Shown: one piece after another, positions 17,214 through 26,318 of the stretch
How the letters are laid out: the number at the start of each line of letters is the position of its first letter
How positions within the stretch are numbered: position 1 is the stretch's first letter
Assembly (NCBI GenBank): GCA_049115715.1
Contig: JAGDZQ010000018.1
Location: 1-64,000 of the forward strand
Reading direction: 5' to 3'
Source: JAMZMI01 sp049115715
Lineage (GTDB): Bacteria > Bacteroidota > Bacteroidia > Cytophagales > Cyclobacteriaceae
Length of the DNA: 64,000 bases
Notes under the pieces: generated by a model
What the model saw: the letters and a program-made list of their open reading frames with translations, nothing else
The model's database searches: none
Told to the model about the DNA's origin: nothing
Position numbers and translations under genes: made by a program

Positions 17214-19922
17214 TTAACAGGCTAGGTTCTTTGATTTTAGTAATGAAACATCTAGTTTATTAAATTTAGTTTTAAGCCCATTGAGAATATTATTTTCTGA
17301 TTCTGGTGTCCAATATATCTTCAATGAATTTCTAGCTCTTGTAATTGCAGTATAGAAGATGTTATGTGAGATCATCTCCTCAACTTCATTGGTAATTACA
17401 ATTTTAACTGAATTGTATTCAAGACCTTGAGCCTTGTGAATTGAAACAGCATATGCAACCTGAAAAGGTACTATAGTATCGCTGGCTGCATCATCGTCAT
17501 CTGTGCTTGGGTATTTGTTTACCAAGAACCGAATCACAGAATTACCCGCCTCCGAGTTATCAAGTAAATCTAAATCATAGAATCGAGTTTCAAACCCGTT
17601 AAGAACTGTGTCAATTTCAATATCAAACTGAATCTGATTGTTAATTATACTTATATCAATGATTTTACCCTTTAGGTTATTGAACAAGAGAGAGTTAAAT
17701 CGCTCATTTTCGTTAAAAAGAATTGGGTCATTTATTTTATATGTGTCAATTCCCCACTCAATTGGGCTATTTGGATTGCTAGCCTGAAGGAATCTATTAA
17801 TATTATTGATTCCGTATAGTCCATCATAATTTAAGCACAAAATAATCTCATCATCTTTATAATTTTCAAATATCGATTCATCTAATATGACCGAATATTG
17901 TTTCTTAGTTGATAACTCAAGTATGTTATCCTCTATGTTTCTTACTCGCTCCCAGTATGTAAGCAGGTTCTTGTCGTCTGACCTGTAGGGTTTTTTCAAT
18001 TCAAAAACCGATTCTTTGTGAATAAAGGACTTCACAATACTGAACCAGTTTCCAAATCTAATTGACTCAATTTGATAAACGTCACCTACAAGCACAAGTA
18101 AATTATAGGAAGCTTTGTTGAGCATTTCTAGCATGTTGGAATTACTGACAGTGCTACACTCATCGACAATGATTAAATCATAGTCTGTGGAACTATTGTA
18201 ATAGGATAAAAACTTACTTATTGTTTTAAATTCACAATCGGGTGCTGTTACCTTTCGTTTTAAATTATCAACAGCCGGATTGGTGTTCGCTAAAAATAAC
18301 TTTGACTCATCCTTGAAGAAGTTTGATATATGGTTAATCATGGTGGACTTACCTGTGCCAGCTGCACCATAAACTAAGGCTACTTTTGAATTCTCAAATA
18401 ACTTTGTAAGTGCGGCAGATTTCTCCTCACAATCAACTGTATACGAGGAGGTTTCTAACCATGATACTACCGAACTATGGTAATTTTTTATCCCTTCGGA
18501 AGACTGATCGATAAGTTTCTCTACTATTTCAAAAGTAGCCTGTTCATAGCCTTTAATGTACAAGTGATTTTTATAATTTTCGATACGTCTATCGGTATGT
18601 TTGTAGTATAATGCATTGTTGTATTCACTGATTAAATCATCAAGGTTATCAAAGTCAAAGTGTTTAATCTCTTTAATAGGCGTATAAAGTATACCTTTTA
18701 TTTCTGTATTATTTTTGAGGTGTCTTGCGAATAGTTCATGTTGTCTATCTGATGAATCAATACATTCAAACAAATGAGATAGCTTAGGATTATGGTTCAA
18801 TAATGATGAATTGAAAGGCATTTCATCGAATGGGATGCAACCATACTTAAGATTTAAATCTGATAAATTATTGCATTGTTGACTCTCCCTTTGTTTTTTG
18901 ATGATTCTGTTATTTACCATGTAAAGCAGGTACTTAAGAATATTCGTTCCTGGCAAATTTTTCTTACAGATATCCCTACACTTCTCAAGAACTTTGAAAA
19001 AATGTTGAGTCTGGGATTTTTCGGTGATTAAATGCTTTACACTATAAAAATATTCATCAGTAGAATCAATTAAATCAGATAAACTGTCACCTGATTTTTT
19101 TATGTAATTCATCAATTCATAATACTCCCTATTACCTCCTAGTTTAGGATGATCACCAATAATGTCAGCAAAATTATTGAGTTCACAAGGCCTTATTGAA
19201 ACTTCCCAATTGTCAATTATTTGAACAGGCATCATCTTGCCCATAATATTTATATGACTTTTACTTATTGAAAGTTTGACAGCATAGTTGTGTAATAATT
19301 CTAAGCGAGTGAATGCTATAATTCGATCAAATTTATTTGATCTATCAATAGCTCTTGTAAAAGTCACTTCATAGAAGATCTCTGAACCTACAAAAAAAGG
19401 CTTGATTTTCTGCAAGTAGTATCGATCATCGTAATCTGATTTTACCCTAGTTGCTGGCTCCTCTTTAAGTCTTTCAGATATCTTTTGATAATATTCAAAT
19501 AAAGTTGGATCTTGATTTAAGGGGAAATTTTCGAGATTCTCAAGAGTTTCTAATTTGAATTTACTTTTTAAATGAAACCTTATTCTAAATAAATATTCAA
19601 AGTATTTAAGCATTAATCTTTCTGAATTTTCTTCATCAAGAGTATAATGAGAAGCGGTAATTTGTAGGAGTTTATGAAATCTTTGAAGAAATTTGAGTTG
19701 GCCTTTTGTTTTGATGTATGATAGTGCATTCTGGATATTCTGATAGGAATTTTCTAAATCTGCACCATTTGAGAATTCTTTTAAAGCAATGTGTTCTACA
19801 AAGTTTCGAAGTTGAGCAATGATATTTTGTGAAGTCAGTCCCCTTCCTAAAACAGCCTGAGTATCAATGTTCGCACAAATTACTTTGCTTATGGCTCTTA
19901 TTTGCTCATCAATTTTTGACAT
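17214..19922 (-). CDS. Superfamily-1 (RecD-like) helicase with long unassigned N-terminus
   Basis: 902 residues. The C-terminal ~390 residues carry helicase motifs: Walker A GAAGTGKST near 518, Walker B LIIVDECS near 581, GDVYQIE, then SIHKAQGLEY near 824 and YTAITRARN near 855 as in UvrD/RecD C-terminal domains. The N-terminal ~500 residues match nothing I know: helical, with NIIAQLRNFVEHIA near 35 and a beta-rich stretch near 200. Strongly A+T-rich compared with the core genes around it, and next to a toxin-antitoxin locus, so probably acquired. Start at 19922 (MSKIDEQIRA); an 11-codon in-frame extension runs through a tandem repeat and is unlikely. Single-gene phage defence is possible but unproven. 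Confidence 0.8.
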   Translation of the reverse strand: MSKIDEQIRAISKVICANIDTQAVLGRGLTSQNIIAQLRNFVEHIALKEFSNGADLENSYQNIQNALSYIKTKGQLKFLQRFHKLLQITASHYTLDEENSERLMLKYFEYLFRIRFHLKSKFKLETLENLENFPLNQDPTLFEYYQKISERLKEEPATRVKSDYDDRYYLQKIKPFFVGSEIFYEVTFTRAIDRSNKFDRIIAFTRLELLHNYAVKLSISKSHINIMGKMMPVQIIDNWEVSIRPCELNNFADIIGDHPKLGGNREYYELMNYIKKSGDSLSDLIDSTDEYFYSVKHLITEKSQTQHFFKVLEKCRDICKKNLPGTNILKYLLYMVNNRIIKKQRESQQCNNLSDLNLKYGCIPFDEMPFNSSLLNHNPKLSHLFECIDSSDRQHELFARHLKNNTEIKGILYTPIKEIKHFDFDNLDDLISEYNNALYYKHTDRRIENYKNHLYIKGYEQATFEIVEKLIDQSSEGIKNYHSSVVSWLETSSYTVDCEEKSAALTKLFENSKVALVYGAAGTGKSTMINHISNFFKDESKLFLANTNPAVDNLKRKVTAPDCEFKTISKFLSYYNSSTDYDLIIVDECSTVSNSNMLEMLNKASYNLLVLVGDVYQIESIRFGNWFSIVKSFIHKESVFELKKPYRSDDKNLLTYWERVRNIEDNILELSTKKQYSVILDESIFENYKDDEIILCLNYDGLYGINNINRFLQASNPNSPIEWGIDTYKINDPILFNENERFNSLLFNNLKGKIIDISIINNQIQFDIEIDTVLNGFETRFYDLDLLDNSEAGNSVIRFLVNKYPSTDDDDAASDTIVPFQVAYAVSIHKAQGLEYNSVKIVITNEVEEMISHNIFYTAITRARNSLKIYWTPESENNILNGLKTKFNKLDVSLLKSKNLAC

Positions 19923-19932
19923 TTTTTGTTTT

Positions 19933-19989
19933 AACGGAGCACTTGAACGGAGCACTTGATTATGGTTGGTAACTTATGGTTGGTAACTT
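19933..19989. repeat. Two adjacent tandem duplications upstream of the helicase gene
   Basis: AACGGAGCACTTG occurs twice in a row (19933-19945, 19946-19958), followed by ATGGTTGGTAACTT twice in a row (19962-19975, 19976-19989). GGTTGGTAAC from the second pair also occurs inverted as GTTACCAACC at 17192-17201, just past the 3' end of the helicase gene. Confidence 0.75.
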
Positions 19990-20065
19990 ATCAATAAGCG
20001 CACATTTCGCTTATTTCGGATAAAAATAGCCAATAAAGCGAATAAGCAACGATTCTTTAAAAAAT

Positions 20066-20093
20066 TATCCAACTATATAATCGGATATATCCG
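20066..20093. promoter_or_regulatory. Palindromic TATCC/GGATA sites, possible operator
   Basis: TATCC (20066-20070), a 12-nt gap, then GGATA (20083-20087), and the perfect palindrome CGGATATATCCG (20082-20093). TATCC..GGATA pairs are the kind of half-sites bound by HipB-type XRE regulators. No hipB-like gene is here, so the link is only suggestive. Confidence 0.35.
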
Positions 20094-20463
20094 TTTATGA
20101 TACGGTAATCTAGCAAGAGAGACTAAATTCTTACTCTATGGTAAAGAAAAGGCTCGAAGGAATACTGACTATCTAGACCTAATATACTCTGGTAGGAAGT
20201 AAGAGACATCCCAGGATACGAAATGCAGTCTGTTCTCTCCTCTATCACCAAATTTTTCTTGTATTTTGAACCACTCATAACTCTTAATTCAGGTTGATAA
20301 CAAATAGAAGAAAACCTCCTGCACAAACAATCTATTTTCTTGACGATTGAAAACTGTAGACGTGTTTATATAAAATCCAAAACCTATTAGATTTACGATA
20401 GCTACAATGTGAGTATGATCAACTATTGTGAGCGCACTCGTACTTTATCTTGCATATTCACAC

Positions 20464-20988
20464 ATGAGACAGTTACTGCATGTATTAACTTTTATCCTTT
20501 CAACTCTATCCGCATATAGTCAAGGTTTCAACGAAAGACATCCTAATATTCAAAATTTCATCAACGAAATCAATGCAGAACTAGCGACATCTGAAAAAGT
20601 AACGGTTGAGAACGAGGAACTAATGGAACAAATGACAGATGGAGGTGGCGAACTAACTGGATATTTTGCTAACGGGCAAATACAAAAAATGGAGCTTAGT
20701 GTTGGGCTGTCATATGGAATATCGGAACTAGAATTCTTCTACGGAGATTCGAAGCTATATTTTGTCCTAGAAACATTCAGACAATTCAAGTACAACGAAG
20801 AAACAGGATCATTTAACTACTCAACAACTGAACAGACCTTTAAAGGTGAATACCTTTTTGTTGATCCTTTTGACTATGAAACTCTTGGCCATAATCGTTT
20901 TGAAAATGATGAACTTGATCCTGAAGAAGTACTTGGAAATGAGGCGAATACCTACCTAATCATCCTGCAGAAAAAGAACGCACGGTAG
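20464..20988 (+). CDS. Secreted protein of unknown function
   Basis: 174 residues from ATG 20464. The signal peptide covers about 1-20 (MRQLLHVLTFILSTLSAYSQ), which fixes the start; an in-frame ATG 12 codons upstream would spoil it. The mature part is acidic, with GGELTGYFANGQIQKMEL and a beta-rich middle resembling the repeated strands of MORN-like or toxin-antitoxin-like antidote proteins. I cannot assign a family. It lies between the helicase spacer and tRNA-Val. A 40-bp imperfect hairpin (21011-21050) follows the stop but has no T-run. Confidence 0.6.
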   Translation: MRQLLHVLTFILSTLSAYSQGFNERHPNIQNFINEINAELATSEKVTVENEELMEQMTDGGGELTGYFANGQIQKMELSVGLSYGISELEFFYGDSKLYFVLETFRQFKYNEETGSFNYSTTEQTFKGEYLFVDPFDYETLGHNRFENDELDPEEVLGNEANTYLIILQKKNAR

Positions 20989-21199
20989 CAGGAGCTTTCG
21001 GTTATATACCAGAGTGGTTTCTTCAAGTTTAATTGAAGCTTAACCGCTCTCCGCCCACTCAAAAGGTTCATTGATCCTGTTAATGTGAACCACCAAACCA
21101 ACGGATTTTACCATAACACTTCCACAAACTCAGATTTGATTTCCCTGTAGAAATGGAAAAAAGAAAATTGCTGGTGCTATTAAGAAGGGAGTGGAGAAA

Positions 21200-21277
21200 T
21201 GGTGGGATATACTGGATTCGAACCAGTGACCTCTGCCCTGTCAAGGCAGCGCTCTAAACCAACTGAGCTAATATCCC
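21200..21277 (-). tRNA. tRNA-Val (anticodon GAC)
   Basis: Full cloverleaf on the minus strand: acceptor GGGATAT/ATATCCC, D-arm GCTC...GAGC, anticodon stem CTGCC/GGCAG with loop TTGACAG (anticodon GAC), T-arm ACTGG-TTCGAAT-CCAGT, discriminator A. CCA is encoded at 21200-21202. The 3' end faces the accessory segment. Confidence 0.95.
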
Positions 21278-21353
21278 AATGAAGAACTCAGCTGCAAATA
21301 TAGAAGGATAGAAGAAACCCAACACAAGAAATTTGCATTGGGTTTTCGATTAA

Positions 21354-21719
21354 TTATTCAACTGCCGTTCCCCTGAAAGACAAGACTGTCTGCTCCTCAG
21401 AAGCAGAAGTTGTCACTTTGATGGTTTTGTTAAAAGCACCAACCTTAGACGATTTAAACTTTGCAGTGATCTCAGCGGTAGACCCGGGAGCGATTCCCTC
21501 CTTAGAGAACTCGACCTGAGTACACCCACATGAGCCCTTGGCATTTGTAATAAAAACCTCCTCAGATGTTGTGTTTTCAAAGGAAAAACTCAAATCAATA
21601 GATTCATTGGCTTTGATTTCTCCCAAATCAAGAGAAGTAGCCTTCCAGCTAAGTGAGCCAACAGACGCAACAACTGTTATTGCCATTGCAAGAGATAAAA
21701 CGAATACTGTGTATTTCAT
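21354..21719 (-). CDS. DUF1573 family exported protein
   Basis: 121 residues with a signal peptide (about 1-19). The mature part is a single immunoglobulin-like DUF1573 domain: LDLGEIKANESIDLSFSF, GSCGCTQVEF with the typical CGC motif, and GAFNKTIKVTTSA. Such proteins are abundant in Bacteroidota; their role is unknown and may be structural in the periplasm. It is divergent from the first histidine kinase with 185 bp between starts. Confidence 0.88.
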   Translation of the reverse strand: MKYTVFVLSLAMAITVVASVGSLSWKATSLDLGEIKANESIDLSFSFENTTSEEVFITNAKGSCGCTQVEFSKEGIAPGSTAEITAKFKSSKVGAFNKTIKVTTSASEEQTVLSFRGTAVE

Positions 21720-21904
21720 AATGTATAATTTTTGTTTGAGTCAAAGCTGAAAAATGAGAACCAGAATTGCTGTTAATGAATAGCCAATGATTGTTAATGG
21801 GATGTTAATCCTATCTGAAACCCACAGAAAAGCACTTAATTAGCAAGTGTTTAGGATAATAAAACCAGATATCGAGTGAATTTTAGTTTCGGCTAGTCTC
21901 ATAT

Positions 21905-23131
21905 ATGAAAAATGCTCCCATACGTCTGATCATCCTTTTCGGGTCTTTGACCTTGGCTGCCATCATCTTTACCCAGATTTTTTGGGTTTCCAAGGCAGTC
22001 AAAAACCAAGAGGAACAATTTAGCCACAATGTGCAGATGGCACTTCGCAATGTAGTAGAGTCACTTTGCGAGATCAATGGGAATGATATTACCAATGACC
22101 CCATTGATCAAATCTCCTCCAACTACTTTATTGCCAGAACCAATTATCAGATTAACCCATCTTCACTGGATTACTTGATCAGAGCCGAGTTTCAAAAAAG
22201 AAGTCTGAAAGAGGATTTTGAATTTGGCGTATACGATTGTCAGACCAGGGGCATGGTGTACGGTGATTTTATCTCATTTGGAGAGGACAAGGTAAAACCC
22301 CTCGGCAAGCTTCCTGAGCTCGATAACGATGAGTACTATTTCGGAGTTTATTTCCCCAACAAGTCTGGCGGACTGGTCAATGATTTAGGTTTTTGGAAAT
22401 TTACGAGCCTCGTTACCGTTTTTATTACCGTTTTCTTCGGGTATGCCATGTTTGTGATTTTGAGACAGAAAAGATTGAGTGAGATACAAAGAGATTTTAT
22501 CAACAACATGACGCACGAGTTTAAGACGCCACTATCCACGCTCATTCTCTCCTCAGAAGTATTGAAAGCGGAGGCAAACTCTACTAGAGGGAGGAAATAT
22601 GCGGAAATCGTTAAGTCAGAAAGTCAACGGCTGCAAGACCATATTACCCAATTTTTAGACACAACATACATAGAACAAAACCTGGGTAGAGCGAAGGAAA
22701 AGATTGATGTAAATGAAATCATTCAAGGAGTTTCAGATCGCTTTTCAGGATTTGACAAAAATCTAGAACTTACGCTATCTGGAACCAATCCTGTTATATA
22801 CGGAGATAGTCAAAGCTTCGAGAAAATCATTTTCAACCTAATTGACAATGCTGTCAAGTACGGGGTAGCCGTCGTGAAGGTCGAGACGAACTCCGATGAT
22901 AAAAAAGCATTGATCAGGATTTCCAACGACGGAGAGCCGATTCCGGAAGACCAAAGACGTAAGATTTTCAACAAATTTTATCGAATACCTACCGGAGATA
23001 GGCATGAAGTCAAAGGCTTTGGTCTGGGACTCTATTTTGTTAAGAAATCAATAAAGGCCTTTCGGGGAAAGCTAAGTCTTATCTCAGACGCAGATTTGAC
23101 CACATTTACTTTATCAATTCCTATTAGATGA
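21905..23131 (+). CDS. Membrane sensor histidine kinase 1
   Basis: 408 residues. Two membrane helices (about 7-28 and 166-187) flank a ~135-residue sensor region outside the membrane. No HAMP domain is seen. The phosphorylated His204 is in NNMTHEFKTPL. The ATPase part has NLIDNAVKYG (N box), then FNKFYRIPTG and GFGLGLYFVK. It would phosphorylate the response regulator whose start overlaps its stop (ATGA). The sensor region resembles only that of the second kinase here; its signal is unknown. Confidence 0.92.
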   Translation: MKNAPIRLIILFGSLTLAAIIFTQIFWVSKAVKNQEEQFSHNVQMALRNVVESLCEINGNDITNDPIDQISSNYFIARTNYQINPSSLDYLIRAEFQKRSLKEDFEFGVYDCQTRGMVYGDFISFGEDKVKPLGKLPELDNDEYYFGVYFPNKSGGLVNDLGFWKFTSLVTVFITVFFGYAMFVILRQKRLSEIQRDFINNMTHEFKTPLSTLILSSEVLKAEANSTRGRKYAEIVKSESQRLQDHITQFLDTTYIEQNLGRAKEKIDVNEIIQGVSDRFSGFDKNLELTLSGTNPVIYGDSQSFEKIIFNLIDNAVKYGVAVVKVETNSDDKKALIRISNDGEPIPEDQRRKIFNKFYRIPTGDRHEVKGFGLGLYFVKKSIKAFRGKLSLISDADLTTFTLSIPIR

Positions 23132-23832
23132 TGGAGCCAGCCAACATATTACTAGCCGAAGATGACGAAAACCTTGGTTTCGTGATTACGGACCAACTGT
23201 CGGAACTAGGTTTTCGAGTTACCCATGCAGTTGATGGTGCTCAAGGATGGCGCAAATTTGAATCGGGGAACTTTGACCTCTGTCTCATCGATGTAATGAT
23301 GCCGGGTCTGGATGGCTTTTCGTTAGCTAAAAAAATCCGCTCAAGCGATGAGTTTGTTCCTATTATCTTTCTTACAGCAAAGTCACTTGAGGAAGATCGA
23401 TTAAATGGGTTTGAAATTGGAGGAGACGATTATGTGACCAAACCTTTTTCCATGACCGAGCTGGCCTATCGCATAAAAGTTTTTCTCCGACGCAGATCAT
23501 CAGGTACTTCACAAGAAGAGGCAGTTTCCTTTTCTCTGGGATCATTTGTGTTCGACTACCAAAGCCTTACTTTGAAAAGCGAACTAGATTCAGCCAACCT
23601 GACGCAGATTGAAGCAGATGTACTCAAAATGCTGGCAGAGAATAAAGGCGCTTTAGTAAAGCGAGAAGACATATTAGTCAAGATTTGGGGAGAAAACGAC
23701 TACTTCAAAGGAAGAAGCCTGGATGTGTTCATATCCAGGCTTAGAAAATATTTGAAATTAGATGCCAATCTTGAGATTAGAAATCATCATGGAGTTGGGT
23801 TTACCCTATTCGATCACAATCTTCCGGGTTAA
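23128..23832 (+). CDS. OmpR-family response regulator 1
   Basis: 234 residues. Receiver domain 1-122 with acidic pocket AEDDE, phospho-acceptor Asp55 in LIDVMMPG, and Lys in FLTAKS. C-terminal winged helix (about 135-230) with RSLDVFISRLRKYL as the DNA-recognition region. Its ATG overlaps the kinase stop by 4 bp. The last 27 bp overlap the 3' end of the convergent type IX cargo gene, including both stop codons. The target genes are unknown; the cargo gene is an obvious candidate. Confidence 0.93.
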   Translation: MMEPANILLAEDDENLGFVITDQLSELGFRVTHAVDGAQGWRKFESGNFDLCLIDVMMPGLDGFSLAKKIRSSDEFVPIIFLTAKSLEEDRLNGFEIGGDDYVTKPFSMTELAYRIKVFLRRRSSGTSQEEAVSFSLGSFVFDYQSLTLKSELDSANLTQIEADVLKMLAENKGALVKREDILVKIWGENDYFKGRSLDVFISRLRKYLKLDANLEIRNHHGVGFTLFDHNLPG

Positions 23833-24675
23833 CCGTTCTTTGTCCAGTTTAATTTCAAGGAGGTAAATCCCCTCGTTTTGATCAGTCAGGTCAATCGATT
23901 CAGAATATAGACCCCCAAACTGACTGAAATATCGGTTGAAAATCTCTTTACCATTTAAGTCAAAGACTTTTACGGAAAGTTCACCCTGTTGCGGCACTTT
24001 AAATCTAAGCTTGAACTTCCCGTGGGATGGATTCGGGAAGTAGTCGAGTGTCTCCAGTTTCAAAGCTTCGGAATCTTTTACTTTTCCTTTTTTTCCAAAT
24101 TCATCTCCCTCTACTTCTTCGATTTTCAATTTTTTGATAATTAACACATCCGTATCATAGTTTCTATCTTGTAGACGTTGAATGTGATTACGAAAATCCT
24201 CAGAACCCGGATCACTAAAAATCCAACCAGCGACATCACTTTCATCCAATTGAAAGGCCTTCATATGTTCCTTCAGTGCCTCGATGTGGTCTGTCATATC
24301 TCCTAGATTGTTTAGCCCCATCATCATGGTATCACTAAACATATGGAATGAATTGGTAGCGTCCGAATCAAAATGGAAACTGAATCCGTTTTGATTCAAA
24401 AGCTCTTGAATATTGAGACTCATGTCTTGATCGAATCCATCGAAGTTGAATGAGAAGCTTTGCTCTTCACCAACAAACTCCTGATAATTAGGATCGGCTC
24501 GCATTTGTTCTTCATTTTCGTACTCACCTTTAAAAGTCTTTTTCTCACCATTTATCTCTTTGGTGATCTCCAGAGTGATCTTCCCCTGGTTTTCAGTTTC
24601 CTGCGCGCTAAGTCCATTGCAAATAAAGATTACAAAGAAAAAAGCCGCCATAGATTTTGTTAGTGCTTTGTTCAT
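23806..24675 (-). CDS. Secreted protein with type IX secretion sorting domain
   Basis: 289 residues. Signal peptide about 1-24 (ending LSAQ). The last ~75 residues form a type A C-terminal sorting domain: LDYFPNPSHGKFKLRF, then GELSVKVFDLNGKEIF and EGIYLLEIKLDKERLTRKIVIE. It is therefore exported by the type IX system, with the CTD normally cleaved or anchored. The middle is acidic with Phe/Asp-rich stretches and no known domain. It lies between two two-component systems and overlaps the response regulator by 27 bp. Confidence 0.88.
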   Translation of the reverse strand: MNKALTKSMAAFFFVIFICNGLSAQETENQGKITLEITKEINGEKKTFKGEYENEEQMRADPNYQEFVGEEQSFSFNFDGFDQDMSLNIQELLNQNGFSFHFDSDATNSFHMFSDTMMMGLNNLGDMTDHIEALKEHMKAFQLDESDVAGWIFSDPGSEDFRNHIQRLQDRNYDTDVLIIKKLKIEEVEGDEFGKKGKVKDSEALKLETLDYFPNPSHGKFKLRFKVPQQGELSVKVFDLNGKEIFNRYFSQFGGLYSESIDLTDQNEGIYLLEIKLDKERLTRKIVIE

Positions 24676-24800
24676 GGCTTTAAAATTTAACTATTCGAAA
24701 GTACGCGAGGGATTAATGCGGCACTGTTAAAAGGGGGTTAATCATTGTTAAAAAAGGTTAAACAAGCATCTCAGGGCAATATTCAACGTAAATTTGAACA

Positions 24801-26318
24801 GTGAAAGTAGCAGCGATTAGGTGGATTATTGCCGTTATGGCCTTTGGCTTGATAGGCTTGATAGGGTTTCAGCTCTACTGGATCGATGAGGTAGTAAGTG
24901 CCAATGAGGAGGCATTTAAGAGAGACGTTTTGGAAGCACTTCAAACTGTATCCGAAAAACTCGAGAAGCAAGAAACCTTGTACGAGGTTTACAATCAATT
25001 TCAATTTTCTTTCGGATCCAATATCCCATCGGCAGTTCGCCAGAGCCAGTCGCAGGGCTTAAAAATAATCTCGGACACCATTTATGATGAAAATGGATTC
25101 ACTGCCGTATTTGACTTTCAGAGCGTGGAGGGTTTTTTCGAACAACACAATGGGGCTAACCGCCAAATAACCGAACAGCAACTTTGGGTTGATCAGCAGA
25201 TGGAAAAGCTAAATAGAAAATCTGAGATGGTTTTTGAAGTGTTGGAAAACGTACTCGTTCCAAATAGATCCATCTCAAATAGGTTTCACCCGAAGCAGCT
25301 GGATTCTCTTTTACAAAACGAGTTTGAAAACAAAGGAATTGATATCAATTTCGAATATGGTGTGATTTCCTCACTTCAAAACAGGTTTGTTCATTTGACG
25401 AATACTCGGGTAAAAAATGAATTGGTTGGTAGTGAACTCAAAGCAAGTCTGTTTCCCAATGATCTCATCGGAGATCATAATTGGTTGGTTGTTGATTTTC
25501 CAGAAAAAGAAAGCTTCTTGCTCAGGAAGATTTGGATGACCATGGCCAGTTCAGGGTTTTTGATCCTAGTCATTGCATCCACCTTTGGATATTCGATCCA
25601 TACGATTATGCGTCAAAAGAAGCTCTCGGAAATGAAAAACGATTTCGTCAATAATATGACCCATGAGCTCAAGACCCCTATAGCAACTATTTCTCTGGCG
25701 GCAGAAGCACTCAACGATAAAGACATTATACAACTTGAGGATATGCGCGATCGCTACCTCAAGGTGATTTCCGAAGAAAATTCGCGCCTTGGAGAACAAG
25801 TCGAGCGTGTTCTGAATATCGCAGCTTTGGATAAACGAGACTTTAGCCTCAACCTTGAAGAAATGAATCTCCACGATCTCATAGAGGAAGCCATGGATAA
25901 AACGATGATTCAAGTTGATAAAAAGGGAGGTTCGCTGAAAGCAATATTAGAAGCAGGTCACACAAGTGTTGAAGTAGATAAAACGCATCTAACCAACATT
26001 ATCTTCAACTTGCTTGACAATGCCAATAAATACTCCCCCGAGGCTCCACATATTACGATTAGGACTCGATCCGATCAAGAGTCTATTTCATGCACGATCC
26101 AAGATCACGGCATTGGCATGTCTAAGGAGGCACAAAAGCATATTTTTGAAAAATTTTACCGCGTTCATACCGGAAACGTTCACGACGTGAAAGGATTTGG
26201 CTTGGGTTTAGCTTATGTAAAAAGCATGATCGAAGCACACCATGGAAACATTGTGGTTGACAGTGAGCTCGGAAAAGGAAGTAAATTCACATTCACCTTA
26301 CCCTTGCACCATGGATAA
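24801..26318 (+). CDS. Membrane sensor histidine kinase 2
   Basis: 505 residues from a GTG start at 24801. Two membrane helices (about 7-27 and 245-265) flank a ~215-residue outer sensor region, longer than in kinase 1. No HAMP. His288 lies in NNMTHELKTPI; the ATPase region has NLLDNANKYS and KGFGLGLAYVK. TAAATTTG at 24789-24796 could be the -7 element of its promoter, giving a very short leader, but no -33 TTG at normal distance is seen. It overlaps its response regulator by 8 bp. Likely a paralogue of the kinase at 21905. Confidence 0.92.
   Translation: MKVAAIRWIIAVMAFGLIGLIGFQLYWIDEVVSANEEAFKRDVLEALQTVSEKLEKQETLYEVYNQFQFSFGSNIPSAVRQSQSQGLKIISDTIYDENGFTAVFDFQSVEGFFEQHNGANRQITEQQLWVDQQMEKLNRKSEMVFEVLENVLVPNRSISNRFHPKQLDSLLQNEFENKGIDINFEYGVISSLQNRFVHLTNTRVKNELVGSELKASLFPNDLIGDHNWLVVDFPEKESFLLRKIWMTMASSGFLILVIASTFGYSIHTIMRQKKLSEMKNDFVNNMTHELKTPIATISLAAEALNDKDIIQLEDMRDRYLKVISEENSRLGEQVERVLNIAALDKRDFSLNLEEMNLHDLIEEAMDKTMIQVDKKGGSLKAILEAGHTSVEVDKTHLTNIIFNLLDNANKYSPEAPHITIRTRSDQESISCTIQDHGIGMSKEAQKHIFEKFYRVHTGNVHDVKGFGLGLAYVKSMIEAHHGNIVVDSELGKGSKFTFTLPLHHG

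Larger units (their letters stand above)
19923..20463. other. Non-coding spacer rich in short repeats and palindromes
   Basis: 541 bp upstream of the helicase. It holds two tandem repeats next to the start codon, a 12-bp palindrome at 20082-20093 and CGCTTATT-type motifs between 20000 and 20050. The remainder (20100-20460) has only short ORFs without coding character. Very A+T-rich. Confidence 0.6.

Noticed and set aside
16526..19922. Toxin-antitoxin locus plus helicase as one defence system
   Set aside because: They are separated by over 200 bp and the antitoxin has its own operator, so co-regulation is not supported.
20123..20326. 67-codon minus-strand ORF in the helicase spacer
   Set aside because: No signal, motif or start context; A+T-rich spacer sequence.
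15998..21199. A genomic island integrated at tRNA-Val
   Set aside because: The tRNA 3' end faces the accessory segment, but I found no direct repeat of it at the other side and no integrase gene.
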